A stretch of 64,000 nt of DNA from JAIBJN01 sp963699495 (GTDB taxonomy: Bacteria; Actinomycetota; Thermoleophilia; Gaiellales; Gaiellaceae): assembly GCA_963699495.1 (NCBI GenBank), contig CAVOUB010000001.1, positions 45,004 to 109,003 on the forward strand, written 5' to 3'. Positions 1 to 8,197 of this stretch are shown here, piece by piece (the first letter of the stretch is position 1; the number at the start of each line of letters is the position of its first letter). Position numbers and translations under genes: made by a program. The notes beneath the pieces were generated by a model that saw only the letters and a program-made list of their open reading frames with translations, searched no databases and was not told where the DNA came from.

Positions 1-63
1 CTCCCGGCCCTCAGGCGTGGAGGGTCGGGACGCTGCGTCAGGCCGGCGGCCTCCGCGCCCGGC

Positions 64-564
64 CTAGCCCTCCGAGGCGACGACGAACGCGGCCACGTCC
101 TGGATCTCCTGGTCGGAGAGCGTCCCCTGGAAGGGCGGCATGACCGCGCCGCCGTTCGTCACCTGCTGGACGACCGCGTCCTGGTCCAGGGTGACCTCGT
201 CGAGGACGGGACCGACGGTGCCGCTCGTCCCGGCCTCCTCGAGGGTGTGGCAGCTGCCGCAGTTCGCGACGAAGATCGCCTTCCCGGCCTCAGCGTCACC
301 CTGGCCGCCTCCGCCTCCGCCGCCGGTCGTCTCGGTGGCGACGCTCTCGCCGCCGCCCTCCTCACCCTCGCTCTCGTGCGACTCGCCGAAGACCTGGACG
401 GAGGCGAGCACGATGAACACGAGGCTGGCGGCGACGGCCGCGAAGATGCCGATGTTGCGGCCGGGGAAGCCCGGGTCCCGTCGCGGAATGACGATCGAGA
501 CGACGAGGCTGAAGACGACCAGGACGAAGACTGCGACCCCGATGATGACGTCGTTGCGGCTCAC
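64..564 (-). CDS. membrane-anchored c-type cytochrome
   Basis: A 166-residue protein with two N-terminal hydrophobic segments (about residues 6-26 and 38-60), an acidic Gly-rich linker (65-90) and a C-terminal monohaem cytochrome c domain. The haem site is CGSCH at residues 102-106 and M142 in MPPF is the likely axial ligand. It should sit on the outer face of the membrane and pass electrons, probably near a terminal oxidase, but no oxidase genes are in view. It starts at GTG 564, only 22 bp from the divergent uppP start, with which it appears to share a -10 region. Confidence 0.85.
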   Translation of the reverse strand: MSRNDVIIGVAVFVLVVFSLVVSIVIPRRDPGFPGRNIGIFAAVAASLVFIVLASVQVFGESHESEGEEGGGESVATETTGGGGGGGQGDAEAGKAIFVANCGSCHTLEEAGTSGTVGPVLDEVTLDQDAVVQQVTNGGAVMPPFQGTLSDQEIQDVAAFVVASEG

Positions 565-571
565 CGGCGCC

Positions 572-578
572 TACGATA
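572..578. promoter_or_regulatory. shared divergent -10 element (TACGATA)
   Basis: Read forward, TACGAT (572-577) lies 9 nt before the uppP ATG at 587. Read in reverse, TATCGT (578-573) lies 8 nt before the cytochrome c GTG at 564. The 22-bp gap has no room for two separate -10 sites, so one near-symmetrical hexamer probably serves both directions. Inferred from sequence only. Confidence 0.5.
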
Positions 579-586
579 ACCCGTCC

Positions 587-1527
587 ATGCGTCGTGTCGG
601 CATCCTTGTCGTCGCCGGCGGGGCGCTCCTCGTCGCGGTCGGCCTCACCCTGGGTCACGTCGGGGAGGAGCCCGGCGCGCTCCCCAACTGGCAGGCGCTG
701 ATCCTGGGAATCGTCCAGGGCGCTGACCGAGCTCCTGCCGATCTCGTCCTCCGGCCACCTGATCCTCGTGCCCTGGCTCTTCGACTGGGACTACCTCGAA
801 ACGCACGACGAGTTCAACCAGACGTTCGACGTCGCACTCCACCTGGGGACTCTCGCAGCCGTCGTTGCCTACTTCTGGAAGGACGTGGCCACGCTCATGT
901 CGGCCTGGGTGGGAAGCGTGCGCCGGCGCCGGATCCAAACTCCCGACGAGCGCATCGCGTGGTTCGTCGCCGTCGCGACGGTGCCCGCGGCCGTCGTCGG
1001 CGCCCTCGGCGAGAACTTCATCGTCGACAGGCTCGGCGAGCCGTGGCAGATCGCGTTCTTCCTCGCCTTCTTTGGAGTCCTGCTCTGGGTGGCCGACCGG
1101 ACGCCGCCGCGGCGGAAGATGAGCGACCTCGGGCTGGGGACGGCTGTCGCTGTCGGCTTCGCGCAGAGCCTCTCACTGATGCCGGGAGTCTCGCGCTCGG
1201 GTATCACGATCACGGCAGGGCGCTTTCTCGGGCTCGATCGGGACTCCGCGGCGCGTGTCTCCTTCCTCCTCCTCATTCCGATCACGTTTGGAGCCGTGCT
1301 CTGGAAGGGAGTCACCGACGTTCTCCTCGGTGACCTCCCGTCCGGAGCGGCCGGCCCGTTCGTCGTCGGCGTGATCGCCTCGGCCGGCGAGTGGTCTCCT
1401 GGCCATCTGGGCGCTGCTCGGCTACGTGCGCAATCACGACTACACGATCTTCGTCATCTACCGCCTGGCGCTCTCGGCGTTCATCCTTCTCCTGATCGCC
1501 GCGAATCTACGCGGACCGACCTTCTAA
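587..1527 (+). CDS. uppP: undecaprenyl-diphosphatase UppP (two frameshifts)
   Basis: UppP/BacA recycles the cell-wall lipid carrier by dephosphorylating undecaprenyl diphosphate at the membrane. The family motifs LTELLPISSSGHL (from 723) and GVSRSGITI (about 1185-1210) are intact, and the hydrophobic profile spans the normal ~270 residues. The frame changes twice. An extra base at about 722 follows ILGIVQG, and a second one-base slip at about 1388 precedes SGLLAIWALLGYV, which runs to TAA 1525-1527. Each piece continues the family sequence exactly, so the interruptions are probably assembly indels. ATG 587 is preceded by TACGAT, giving a very short leader. Confidence 0.85.
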
Positions 1528-1601
1528 ACTTCTGAGGGGAAGGAGGAACGACGGCAACGCTGGCGAGATTTGCACCGCGAGCGGCCCGCGGTCGGCTCGC
1601 T

Positions 1602-3248
1602 TTGGCGCTCTGGGCGCTGCTCCTGGCAGCCGTCCTCATCATCGTGGCGACCTGGGTCGCGGGTGAGATCGCCCGTCGCCAGGAGCGCGACACCGTCGAC
1701 ACGCGCCTGGCCGGGTACCTGCGCGTCGGCCAGGCGGAGTTCGCGGACGCGCTCAGCGAGGCCAAAGCCCGGGCCAGCGCCTCGCCGCATCGCCCGCGGT
1801 GCAGCGGGCGCTCGCCGAGGAGGACCGCGCGGCCGCGCAGGGGCTCGCGCAGACCGAGGAGAACATCGGTCTGATCGCGGGAGACCGCCTCCTCGCCGGC
1901 AAGGACTCCTGGACGGCGAGCCGGGTGGTCGACGTGCTCGACGAGGACCGTGACACCGTCGGCCGCGTGGTGGCGGGCGTGCCCCTGGACGACGAGCTGG
2001 CGGAGCGGCTCGGGCAGGCGGCCGGGATCCTCGACACGGACGTGCTCGCGATCGCCGACGACGGGGAGACGCTCGGCTCCTCGGGGCAGCTTGCGCCGGG
2101 CTCGAGCCTGCCCACGGGGAAGGAGGGCACGACCGACCAGGGCGGCGAGACCTATCGCTTCGTCTCGACGCCGCTTCTCGAGGGGACGGGAGTCGACCTG
2201 ACGGCGCTCTCCTCCGAGGCTCCCATCGCGGCTGCGGTGGACGACACCCGGCGGCGCGCGTTCCTCGCGGCACTGGCCACGGTCGGGCTCGCGCTCCTGC
2301 TCGTCTGGACCGTGTCGCTGGCTCCAGCGGCGGCGCCTCGCGGAGGCGCAGGCCGCGGAGGCCGACCGCGGCAGGCGCGCGCGCGACGTGCGCCGGAGTG
2401 GCGACGAGCAACGCGTCCGCGAGGCGGTTGCCCTCGTCGGCGAGGCGCTGGCCGCCACCCACGATCCGGAGGCCCTGCTCCCCGTGATCCTGCAGAGCGC
2501 GATCGAGGCCACCGGCGCCGCGGGCGCGAGGCTCGTCAGCGGCGGAACGGAGGTCGTCCGCGCCGGGCACCCCGAGGAAGGCGGCGGGCCGCTCACGCTC
2601 ATGCTCGGGACGGACGAGGACGGCATGGGCCGCCTCCTGCTCTACCCGCCGCGCGACGGCTCCTTCGACGAGGAGTCGGAGCAGCTCGCGCACTGGCTGG
2701 CGGCCCAGGCCTCCATCGCCATCGAGAACGAGCGCCTCCACCGCACCGTCAAGCGCCAGGCGATCACGGACGAGCTCACGCAGCTCGCCAACCGCCGCCG
2801 CTTCACCGAGACCCTCGCCGTCGAGGTGCGCCGCGCTGAGCGATTCGGCGACCCGCTGGCCCTCGTGCTCGCCGACCTCGACGACTTCAAGCTGATCAAC
2901 GACCAGTACGGACACCAGGCGGGGGACGAGGTGCTCCGCCGCTTCTCCGACGTCCTCCGCGAGAACGTCCGCGACTTCGACCTCCCCGTGCGGTACGGCG
3001 GCGAGGAGTTCGCAGTCCTCCTCCCCGAGACCGGGCTGGACGGCGCCGAGCAGCTCGCCCGGCGGCTCCAGGCCGCGCTGCTGCGCCTCCGCATCGCCGA
3101 GGTCGGCGTCGACCGCCCGCCGGTCACCGCGAGCTTCGGGGTCGCCGCGTTCCCGGCGGCGAGGAGCGCGGAGGAGCTCCTGTCCGCAGCGGACGGGGCG
3201 CTGTACCGGGCCAAGGCGGCCGGGAAGAACCGGGTCTCCTCCGCGTAG
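1602..3248 (+). CDS. membrane diguanylate cyclase, GAF-GGDEF (two frameshifts)
   Basis: This looks like a sensor that makes cyclic di-GMP. There is an N-terminal membrane segment (from 1602), an extracytoplasmic sensing region (about 1680-2250), a second membrane segment (about 2255-2320), a GAF-like region (about 2410-2730) and a GGDEF domain with an intact GGEEF site at about 2998. The frame slips near 1780 (a base appears missing) and near 2320. The joined translation reads smoothly through both, so one gene is inferred. The start is uncertain: TTG 1602 is the latest option. A Shine-Dalgarno-like AAGGAGG at 1540-1546 suggests a start nearer 1551-1560, where only ACG or CTG codons are in frame. 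Confidence 0.75.
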
Positions 3249-3299
3249 AGCCTGCGGCCCTGCTGGAAAATCCCAGCGGAAACTGATCGCTGAGCCTGA

Positions 3300-3305
3300 T
3301 ATAAG
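3300..3305 (+). promoter_or_regulatory. -10 element TATAAG, leaderless
   Basis: TATAAG ends 6 nt before the GTG at 3312, so transcription should begin at the start codon. The same geometry recurs at many genes in this window. Confidence 0.55.
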
Positions 3306-3311
3306 GAAGCC

Positions 3312-4091
3312 GTGAACTGCCGGGTATGCGGCCGCCAGTTCGACCCGACAGGGTTCCAAGTCATGGTGCCCGGGCTGAAGCACGGCTTCGACCGGGTGGA
3401 CTGCGCCCTCGAGGCGAGCGTGCTGGGCCTGCCTCCGGCGCGCAGCGCCGAGCCGCTTCCGGCGGTCGTTCGGGCGCTGCCACCGCCGCTGGCCCCCGTC
3501 CCCTCCCTCGCCGGCCCCGGCCTGACCATGGCCGCCGACAACACGCGTCCGCAGCTCCTCGCGGGGGCCAATCTCGCGCTGCTGGCGGCGGGAACCGCTG
3601 CGACGATCTACCTCTGGCTCCGTGTCTTCGGCGCCGACGCCGGCCCGCTCGCGTTCCCCGCGGACAGCGCCTCGCCCGCGTTCGAGAGGTCGACCGTGGC
3701 GGCAGCCATCGACCTCTCCCCGGCACCGGAGGCGAGGCCGCTGCCCGAGAGCGCCGTGCGCGGCGGCGGCAGCCAGCTCGCCGCCCTGACCCCTGCGCCC
3801 GTTGCATCGGCGTCAGGCGGCGCGAACGGGACGCTCGCCTCGAACCGCTCGCCGTCCAAGCATTCGCAGCGGACCGGCGGCCCGGTCGTGCGACCGAGCC
3901 CGACGCCGCCTCCGCCCGCGCCGCCTGCCGAGCCCACCCCGAGCCGCTCGGCGCCGGTGCCCACCTTCCCGGTCCCGTCGACGCCGCCCGCCGACCGCGT
4001 TCCGGGCCCGCCGCCTCCCGGCGGCGGGGGCGGGCCGAATCCGGAGCAGCCGGCCCTACCCGGCAGCGGCACCCGGCCCGGGTCGGGTTAG
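3312..4091 (+). CDS. single-pass protein with CxxC knuckle and Pro-rich tail
   Basis: Not a recognised family. The 259-residue product starts with CRVCG (residues 3-7), resembling half of a zinc ribbon. A hydrophobic segment lies at about residues 84-102, followed by a long Pro/Ala/Ser/Gly-rich tail (about 180-259). The likely topology is a short cytoplasmic N-terminus, one membrane span and a disordered outer tail. The GTG start is fixed by the leaderless TATAAG promoter. The low-complexity tail means its length may vary between relatives. Confidence 0.55.
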   Translation: MNCRVCGRQFDPTGFQVMVPGLKHGFDRVDCALEASVLGLPPARSAEPLPAVVRALPPPLAPVPSLAGPGLTMAADNTRPQLLAGANLALLAAGTAATIYLWLRVFGADAGPLAFPADSASPAFERSTVAAAIDLSPAPEARPLPESAVRGGGSQLAALTPAPVASASGGANGTLASNRSPSKHSQRTGGPVVRPSPTPPPPAPPAEPTPSRSAPVPTFPVPSTPPADRVPGPPPPGGGGGPNPEQPALPGSGTRPGSG

Positions 4092-4159
4092 CAGTCCGCG
4101 GGCCCTGGCGCCCGCTCTCCGGACGCGTCCGCACCCCCGTCATGTAGACAACCGGGGAG

Positions 4160-4951
4160 ATGCGCTGGGTTGCCGTCTTCGTCGTCGCGGCCGTCGGCAT
4201 CGCGCTGGGCGCGGCCGGGCTCCTCCTGCTCCGCGACGACGGCCCCAAGGAGCTGCTGCCGGATCTCGACCAGGCCCTGCCGTCGAAGCTCGAGATCGTC
4301 CAGGAGGGGGACACCTATCGCCTGGTCTTCGCCTCCGCGGTGGACAACGTCGGCGGCGGCCCGCTGCTGATCGAGGGCGAGCGCCCGAATCGCACCACTC
4401 CGGCGCTGGCCGTCCGCCAGCTGGTCCGGCGCACCGACGGCTCGGCCCGGGCCCGAGCCGTTCAGGGGGAGATCCGCTATGTGGAGTCGGAGACGCACGA
4501 CCACTGGCACCTGCTCGACTTCGAGGTCTACGAGCTGCGCCGGGCGGCCGACGGCTCGCTCGTCCGGCCGGACGAGAAGACCGGCTTCTGCCTGGGCGAC
4601 CGCTACAGGACCACCGAGGGAGCCCCGGTCGACGGCGCGCCCGACCGACCCGTTTGGACGGACGAGTGCGGCCGCGACCAGCCCGGCCTGCTGCTCGTCC
4701 GGGAGGGGATCTCGCCCGGCTACGGCGCCGACTACGACCCCGAGGTGGAAGGCCAGTTCCTGGACGTCACCAACGTGCCCGCCGGCCGGTACGTCCTCGT
4801 CCATCGGGTCAACCCGGAACGGGCGCTCGAGGAGGGCAACTACGAGAACAACGCGGCTTCGGTCCTCATCCAGCTCCGCCGCGCGGGGGTGATCCCGTCC
4901 GTTCGAGTCCTCGCACGCTGTCCGGACGCCGAGACGTGCTCCGCGCCCTAG
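4160..4951 (+). CDS. lysyl-oxidase-like secreted protein
   Basis: The 263-residue product has an N-terminal hydrophobic anchor or signal (about residues 3-24) and a lysyl oxidase-type domain. H113, H115 and H117 in the HDHWHL motif match the copper-binding histidines of that family. A C-terminal NYENN segment fits the same fold. Lysyl oxidases deaminate peptidyl lysines, but bacterial relatives are little characterised, so substrate and activity are unproven. It starts at ATG 4160, with GGGGAG immediately upstream. It stands alone between two unrelated genes. Confidence 0.7.
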   Translation: MRWVAVFVVAAVGIALGAAGLLLLRDDGPKELLPDLDQALPSKLEIVQEGDTYRLVFASAVDNVGGGPLLIEGERPNRTTPALAVRQLVRRTDGSARARAVQGEIRYVESETHDHWHLLDFEVYELRRAADGSLVRPDEKTGFCLGDRYRTTEGAPVDGAPDRPVWTDECGRDQPGLLLVREGISPGYGADYDPEVEGQFLDVTNVPAGRYVLVHRVNPERALEEGNYENNAASVLIQLRRAGVIPSVRVLARCPDAETCSAP

Positions 4952-5057
4952 GGAACCCGCAAGACGATTAAGGTCACGTTAGTTCGCTCTACCGCATCGC
5001 TGGGACACCGGCATGCGGCGTTACGGTGAGAGAGCAGGCCAACTACGGAAAGCGAAC

Positions 5058-6011
5058 GTGCTCGACCCTCTCATCGATCTCCTGAACTCGAAGACTCCCG
5101 TGTACTCCCCGTTCGGGAGCGTCCTCGTCATCGTCGGCCTCTTCGGGCTGGCCTGGCTGGTTGCGCGCTCGAGCGGCTGGGTGGCCATGCACGTGCTCGC
5201 CTGGCACGACCGCCGGCAGAGCTCGACCGACCTCGAGGCGACCGGGAAGATGCTCAACCTGAAGCGGCGGGAGACGCTGGTCTCGATCATCCGCGCGGCC
5301 ATCATCTACGTCGCGTTCGGGACGGCGATCGTCCTCTCCATCGGCCAGCTCATCGGCGGTGTGGACCGCCTGACTGCGATCGCCGGGGCGTCCTTCCTCA
5401 TCATCGTGGCCGCCTTCGCCACGCAGAGAATCCTCGTGGACATCCTCGCCGGCCTGACCATGTTCGTGGAGCGCTGGTTCTTCGTCGGGGACACGGTCAT
5501 CGTCCACGCGGGGCTCGAGCTCCAGGGGGTGGTCGAGGAGATGTCCCTCCGGCGCACGAAGCTGCGCTCGGTCACGGGCGAGGTCATCCACATCCACAAC
5601 TCTCAGATCCAGGCGGTCCGGGTGCTCCCGCGCGGCGTGAAGGAGCTCGCCATCGAGCTCTTCGTCAGCAAGCGCGAGGCCGGCGAGCAGCTCGTGCGCG
5701 AGGTCTCCTCCATCCTCCCGGAGGGGCCGACGACGTTCGTCCGCAGGCCGTGGATCGAGCAGGTCGACGAGCTCTCGGTCAACCTGACGCGCATCCGCAT
5801 CCGCACGACCGTGGCCCCCGGTCGGGAGTGGCTCGTCGAGGGCTTCTTCTCGGACCTGCTCAAGGAGCAGGCGAGCGACTCGCTCATCGTCCACGGTCCC
5901 GTCGTCCTCGCCGTCGACGACCGCGCCACCTGGAGCTTCGCCCGCGCGAGCGGTGCCACCCGCGGCAGCTTCGCCCGCGCAGGCGGCCGCCCGCCGGTCG
6001 GCGTCGCCTAG
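5058..6011 (+). CDS. MscS-family mechanosensitive channel
   Basis: A 317-residue membrane protein with hydrophobic segments at about residues 17-37, 82-105 and 112-140, the last corresponding to the pore-lining helix. It is followed by the beta-rich MscS middle domain (from FVGDTVIVHAG onward). MscS channels open on membrane tension to release solutes in hypo-osmotic shock. GTG 5058 is preferred because GGAAAG lies 5 nt upstream. ATG 5013 would add 15 residues and lacks such a site. The last ~25 residues are Arg/Gly/Ala-rich. Confidence 0.8.
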   Translation: MLDPLIDLLNSKTPVYSPFGSVLVIVGLFGLAWLVARSSGWVAMHVLAWHDRRQSSTDLEATGKMLNLKRRETLVSIIRAAIIYVAFGTAIVLSIGQLIGGVDRLTAIAGASFLIIVAAFATQRILVDILAGLTMFVERWFFVGDTVIVHAGLELQGVVEEMSLRRTKLRSVTGEVIHIHNSQIQAVRVLPRGVKELAIELFVSKREAGEQLVREVSSILPEGPTTFVRRPWIEQVDELSVNLTRIRIRTTVAPGREWLVEGFFSDLLKEQASDSLIVHGPVVLAVDDRATWSFARASGATRGSFARAGGRPPVGVA

Positions 6012-6091
6012 CTCGCACCGACCGTGGAGGAGGACGCCGTCCTCCTCGATCCGGCACGTCTCAAGCGGGCACGGCACGATGGAGGCCGACA

Positions 6092-6517
6092 ATGCCGAGA
6101 GCGCTCCTGGCAGCCTGCCTCGCCGTCGCCGCCCTCGGGGGCTGCTCCGCTTCCGACCCTCCCGACAGCGAGCGCCTGGGCGACCTCGGGCAGGAGCTCG
6201 TCCCGTCCGGTGCCGAGATCGTGAAGACCAGCGAAGGCTCGTGCCCTCAGATCGCCGGCAACCCCTCCTGCGCGCGCGTGTTCTTCACCAGCGGCTTACC
6301 CGAGGGTGAGCGGGCGGACGCCCTCGAGCAGGCCGCCCGCACGGCAGGCTGGGAGGTCGCCTCGCGGGAGCCGCGGTCCGACGGAACCCTCGTCGAGCTG
6401 GGCCGCGAGGGCTACCGCGCCTTCGCGGCCATCTGGGAGGACGAGCGCGCGGCTCCCTGCCGCGAGGAGCCGGACACGTCCTGCGCGGATGAGATCCAGG
6501 TGATCGAGGACCTGTGA
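6092..6517 (+). CDS. small secreted lipoprotein, unknown function
   Basis: A 141-residue product with a lipoprotein signal peptide (LAVAALGGC, Cys at about residue 18), so it should be lipid-anchored outside the membrane. The mature part has four further cysteines in two clusters (CPQIAGNPSC and CREEPDTSC), probably disulfide-bonded. No family is recognised. ATG 6092 has GGAGG at 6080-6084. Its TGA overlaps the GTG of the next gene, so the two are translationally coupled. Confidence 0.7.
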   Translation: MPRALLAACLAVAALGGCSASDPPDSERLGDLGQELVPSGAEIVKTSEGSCPQIAGNPSCARVFFTSGLPEGERADALEQAARTAGWEVASREPRSDGTLVELGREGYRAFAAIWEDERAAPCREEPDTSCADEIQVIEDL

Positions 6518-6978
6518 TCAGGCCGCTCTCACCAGCCGACGCGGACACGTGCGACGCGATCGTGCTCTCGCTCCCGTACCACTTCGGCCACGAAGGCGGC
6601 CGGGCCGAGTGCGCCGAGGCCGTCAGAACCCAGCCGGGGCTCGTCGCCGAGGAGGCCGGGGAAGTCGTCGGCTTCCTGACGCTCGTCCGCCACGACCCGA
6701 AGAGCGCGGAGATCAGCTGGATGGCGGTTCGCTCCGACCGCCGGCGGCGGGGGCACGGCCGCGCCCTGGTCGAGCGCGCCGTCGCCGATCTCGCCGCCGA
6801 CGGCGCCGAGCTGCTCTCCCTCCTCACCATGGCCGAGTCGGAGCCCGAGGACCGCGAGACCGACAACTACGCGGAGACGCGAGCCTTCTACCGTGCGCTC
6901 GGGTTCGTCCCGCTGCGCGAGCTCGCGCTCGAAGGGTGGGACGACAGGGCGGTGATCATGGCCCGGCCCCTGCCCTAG
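6514..6978 (+). CDS. GNAT family N-acetyltransferase
   Basis: A 154-residue single-domain acetyltransferase. The acetyl-CoA loop is visible as RRRRGHGRALVERA (about residues 71-84), followed by the usual ETRAFYRALGFV motif near residue 120. The substrate cannot be told from sequence. It starts at GTG 6514, overlapping the lipoprotein stop (GTGA). Its TAG stop shares the palindrome CTAG (6975-6978) with the stop of the convergent aminotransferase gene. Confidence 0.8.
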   Translation: MIRPLSPADADTCDAIVLSLPYHFGHEGGRAECAEAVRTQPGLVAEEAGEVVGFLTLVRHDPKSAEISWMAVRSDRRRRGHGRALVERAVADLAADGAELLSLLTMAESEPEDRETDNYAETRAFYRALGFVPLRELALEGWDDRAVIMARPLP

Positions 6979-8168
6979 CCGAAGAGCGGGCCGATGCGGC
7001 CGATGCCCTCCCGGATGCGATCCTCGGACGCGCCGCTGTAGGAGATGCGCACGTTGCGCTCTCCGCCGCCGCCCGCGAAGAACGCCGGCCCGGGCACGAC
7101 CGCAACGCCGGCCTCGAGGGCCCGCCGGGCGACCTCGACGCCGTTCCCGTCCGCGAGCTCGAGCCAGGTGAAGAAGCCGCCTTCGGGGCGCGTCCACGTC
7201 GCCCTCTCGCCGACGTGCTGCTCGAGCGACTCCATGACCGTGTCCCGCCGGGAGCGGTAGATCTCTCGCGCGCGCAGGATCTGCTCGTCGAGGTGGCCGC
7301 GCCGCCCGTACTCCTCGAGCAGCCGCTGGCCGAGCGCGCCCGCGCACTGGTCGGTGTTCTGCTTCGCCCAGACGAGCTTGGAGACGAGCTCGGAGGGGCC
7401 TGCCGCCCAGCCCAGGCGCACGCCCGGGAAGAACGTCTTCGAGAACGTCCCCGCCTGGAGGACGACGTCGGGGGCGAGGCTGTAGAGCGTCGGCGGCCGG
7501 TCGCCGCCGAAGTGAAGCTCGCGATAGGCGACATCCTCGATCACCAGCAGCCCGTGCCGGCGCGCGAGCTCGACGAGCGCCTCGCGCCGCTCGCCCGAGA
7601 GCGTGACGCCCGCCGGGTTCTGGAAGTCCGGGATCGTGTACAGGAGCTTCGGCGCCGGCCCGGCAGAGAGCAGACGCTCGAGCTCGTCGACGGCCAGGCC
7701 GTCCGCGTCGACGGGCACGCCCTCGACCCGGGCCTCGAAGCTCTGGAAGGCCATGATCGCGCCGAGGTAGGTCGGCGCCTCCACGAGGACGCGGTCGCCC
7801 TTGTCGATGAGCGCCTTGCCGAGGAGCTCCAGCGCTTCGATGGCGCCGCTCGTGAGCATCAGCTCGCCCTCGCCGGGGCGGCGTCCCTCTCGCTCGATCC
7901 GCTCGGCGACGTAGTCCCGTGGGCCGGCGAGGCCGTCCGTGGGCGCATACTGGAACGGCGAGGCGTCCCCACGCTCCGCCAGCTCTCGCAGGATCTCGGC
8001 CACCGCCGCTCCGGGGAACGTGGCGGGATCCGGGAAGCCCCCCGCGAACGAGATCACGTCCTGCGCGCCGGCGAGGGCGAGAATCTCGAGGAGCCCCTCG
8101 CCCGCGCCCCCGCGCGTACGCGCTGCAAAGAGCGCGTCCCACCGACGAAGCTCCGGCTCGACCGCCAC
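6975..8168 (-). CDS. PLP-dependent aminotransferase, 2-aminoadipate transaminase-like
   Basis: A 397-residue fold-type I aminotransferase of the MocR/LysN-like group, without the GntR DNA-binding domain. Visible motifs are the cofactor region (SGAIEALELLG), FQNPAG, the Asp of VIEDVAYRELHF and the PLP lysine in FSKTFFPGVRLGW. It transfers amino groups between amino acids and 2-oxo acids; the exact substrate is unknown. GTG 8168 is the only reasonable start downstream of the efeU stop at 8198. A paralogue lies at 51106-52206. Confidence 0.85.
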   Translation of the reverse strand: MAVEPELRRWDALFAARTRGGAGEGLLEILALAGAQDVISFAGGFPDPATFPGAAVAEILRELAERGDASPFQYAPTDGLAGPRDYVAERIEREGRRPGEGELMLTSGAIEALELLGKALIDKGDRVLVEAPTYLGAIMAFQSFEARVEGVPVDADGLAVDELERLLSAGPAPKLLYTIPDFQNPAGVTLSGERREALVELARRHGLLVIEDVAYRELHFGGDRPPTLYSLAPDVVLQAGTFSKTFFPGVRLGWAAGPSELVSKLVWAKQNTDQCAGALGQRLLEEYGRRGHLDEQILRAREIYRSRRDTVMESLEQHVGERATWTRPEGGFFTWLELADGNGVEVARRALEAGVAVVPGPAFFAGGGGERNVRISYSGASEDRIREGIGRIGPLFG

Positions 8169-8197
8169 CCGGAGATTCTTGCCGATCGGGCCGCGGG

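Noticed and set aside
1..63. Possible terminator GGCCGGCGGCC at the window start
   Set aside because: The stem is short and imperfect and there is no T tract; not enough to support a feature.
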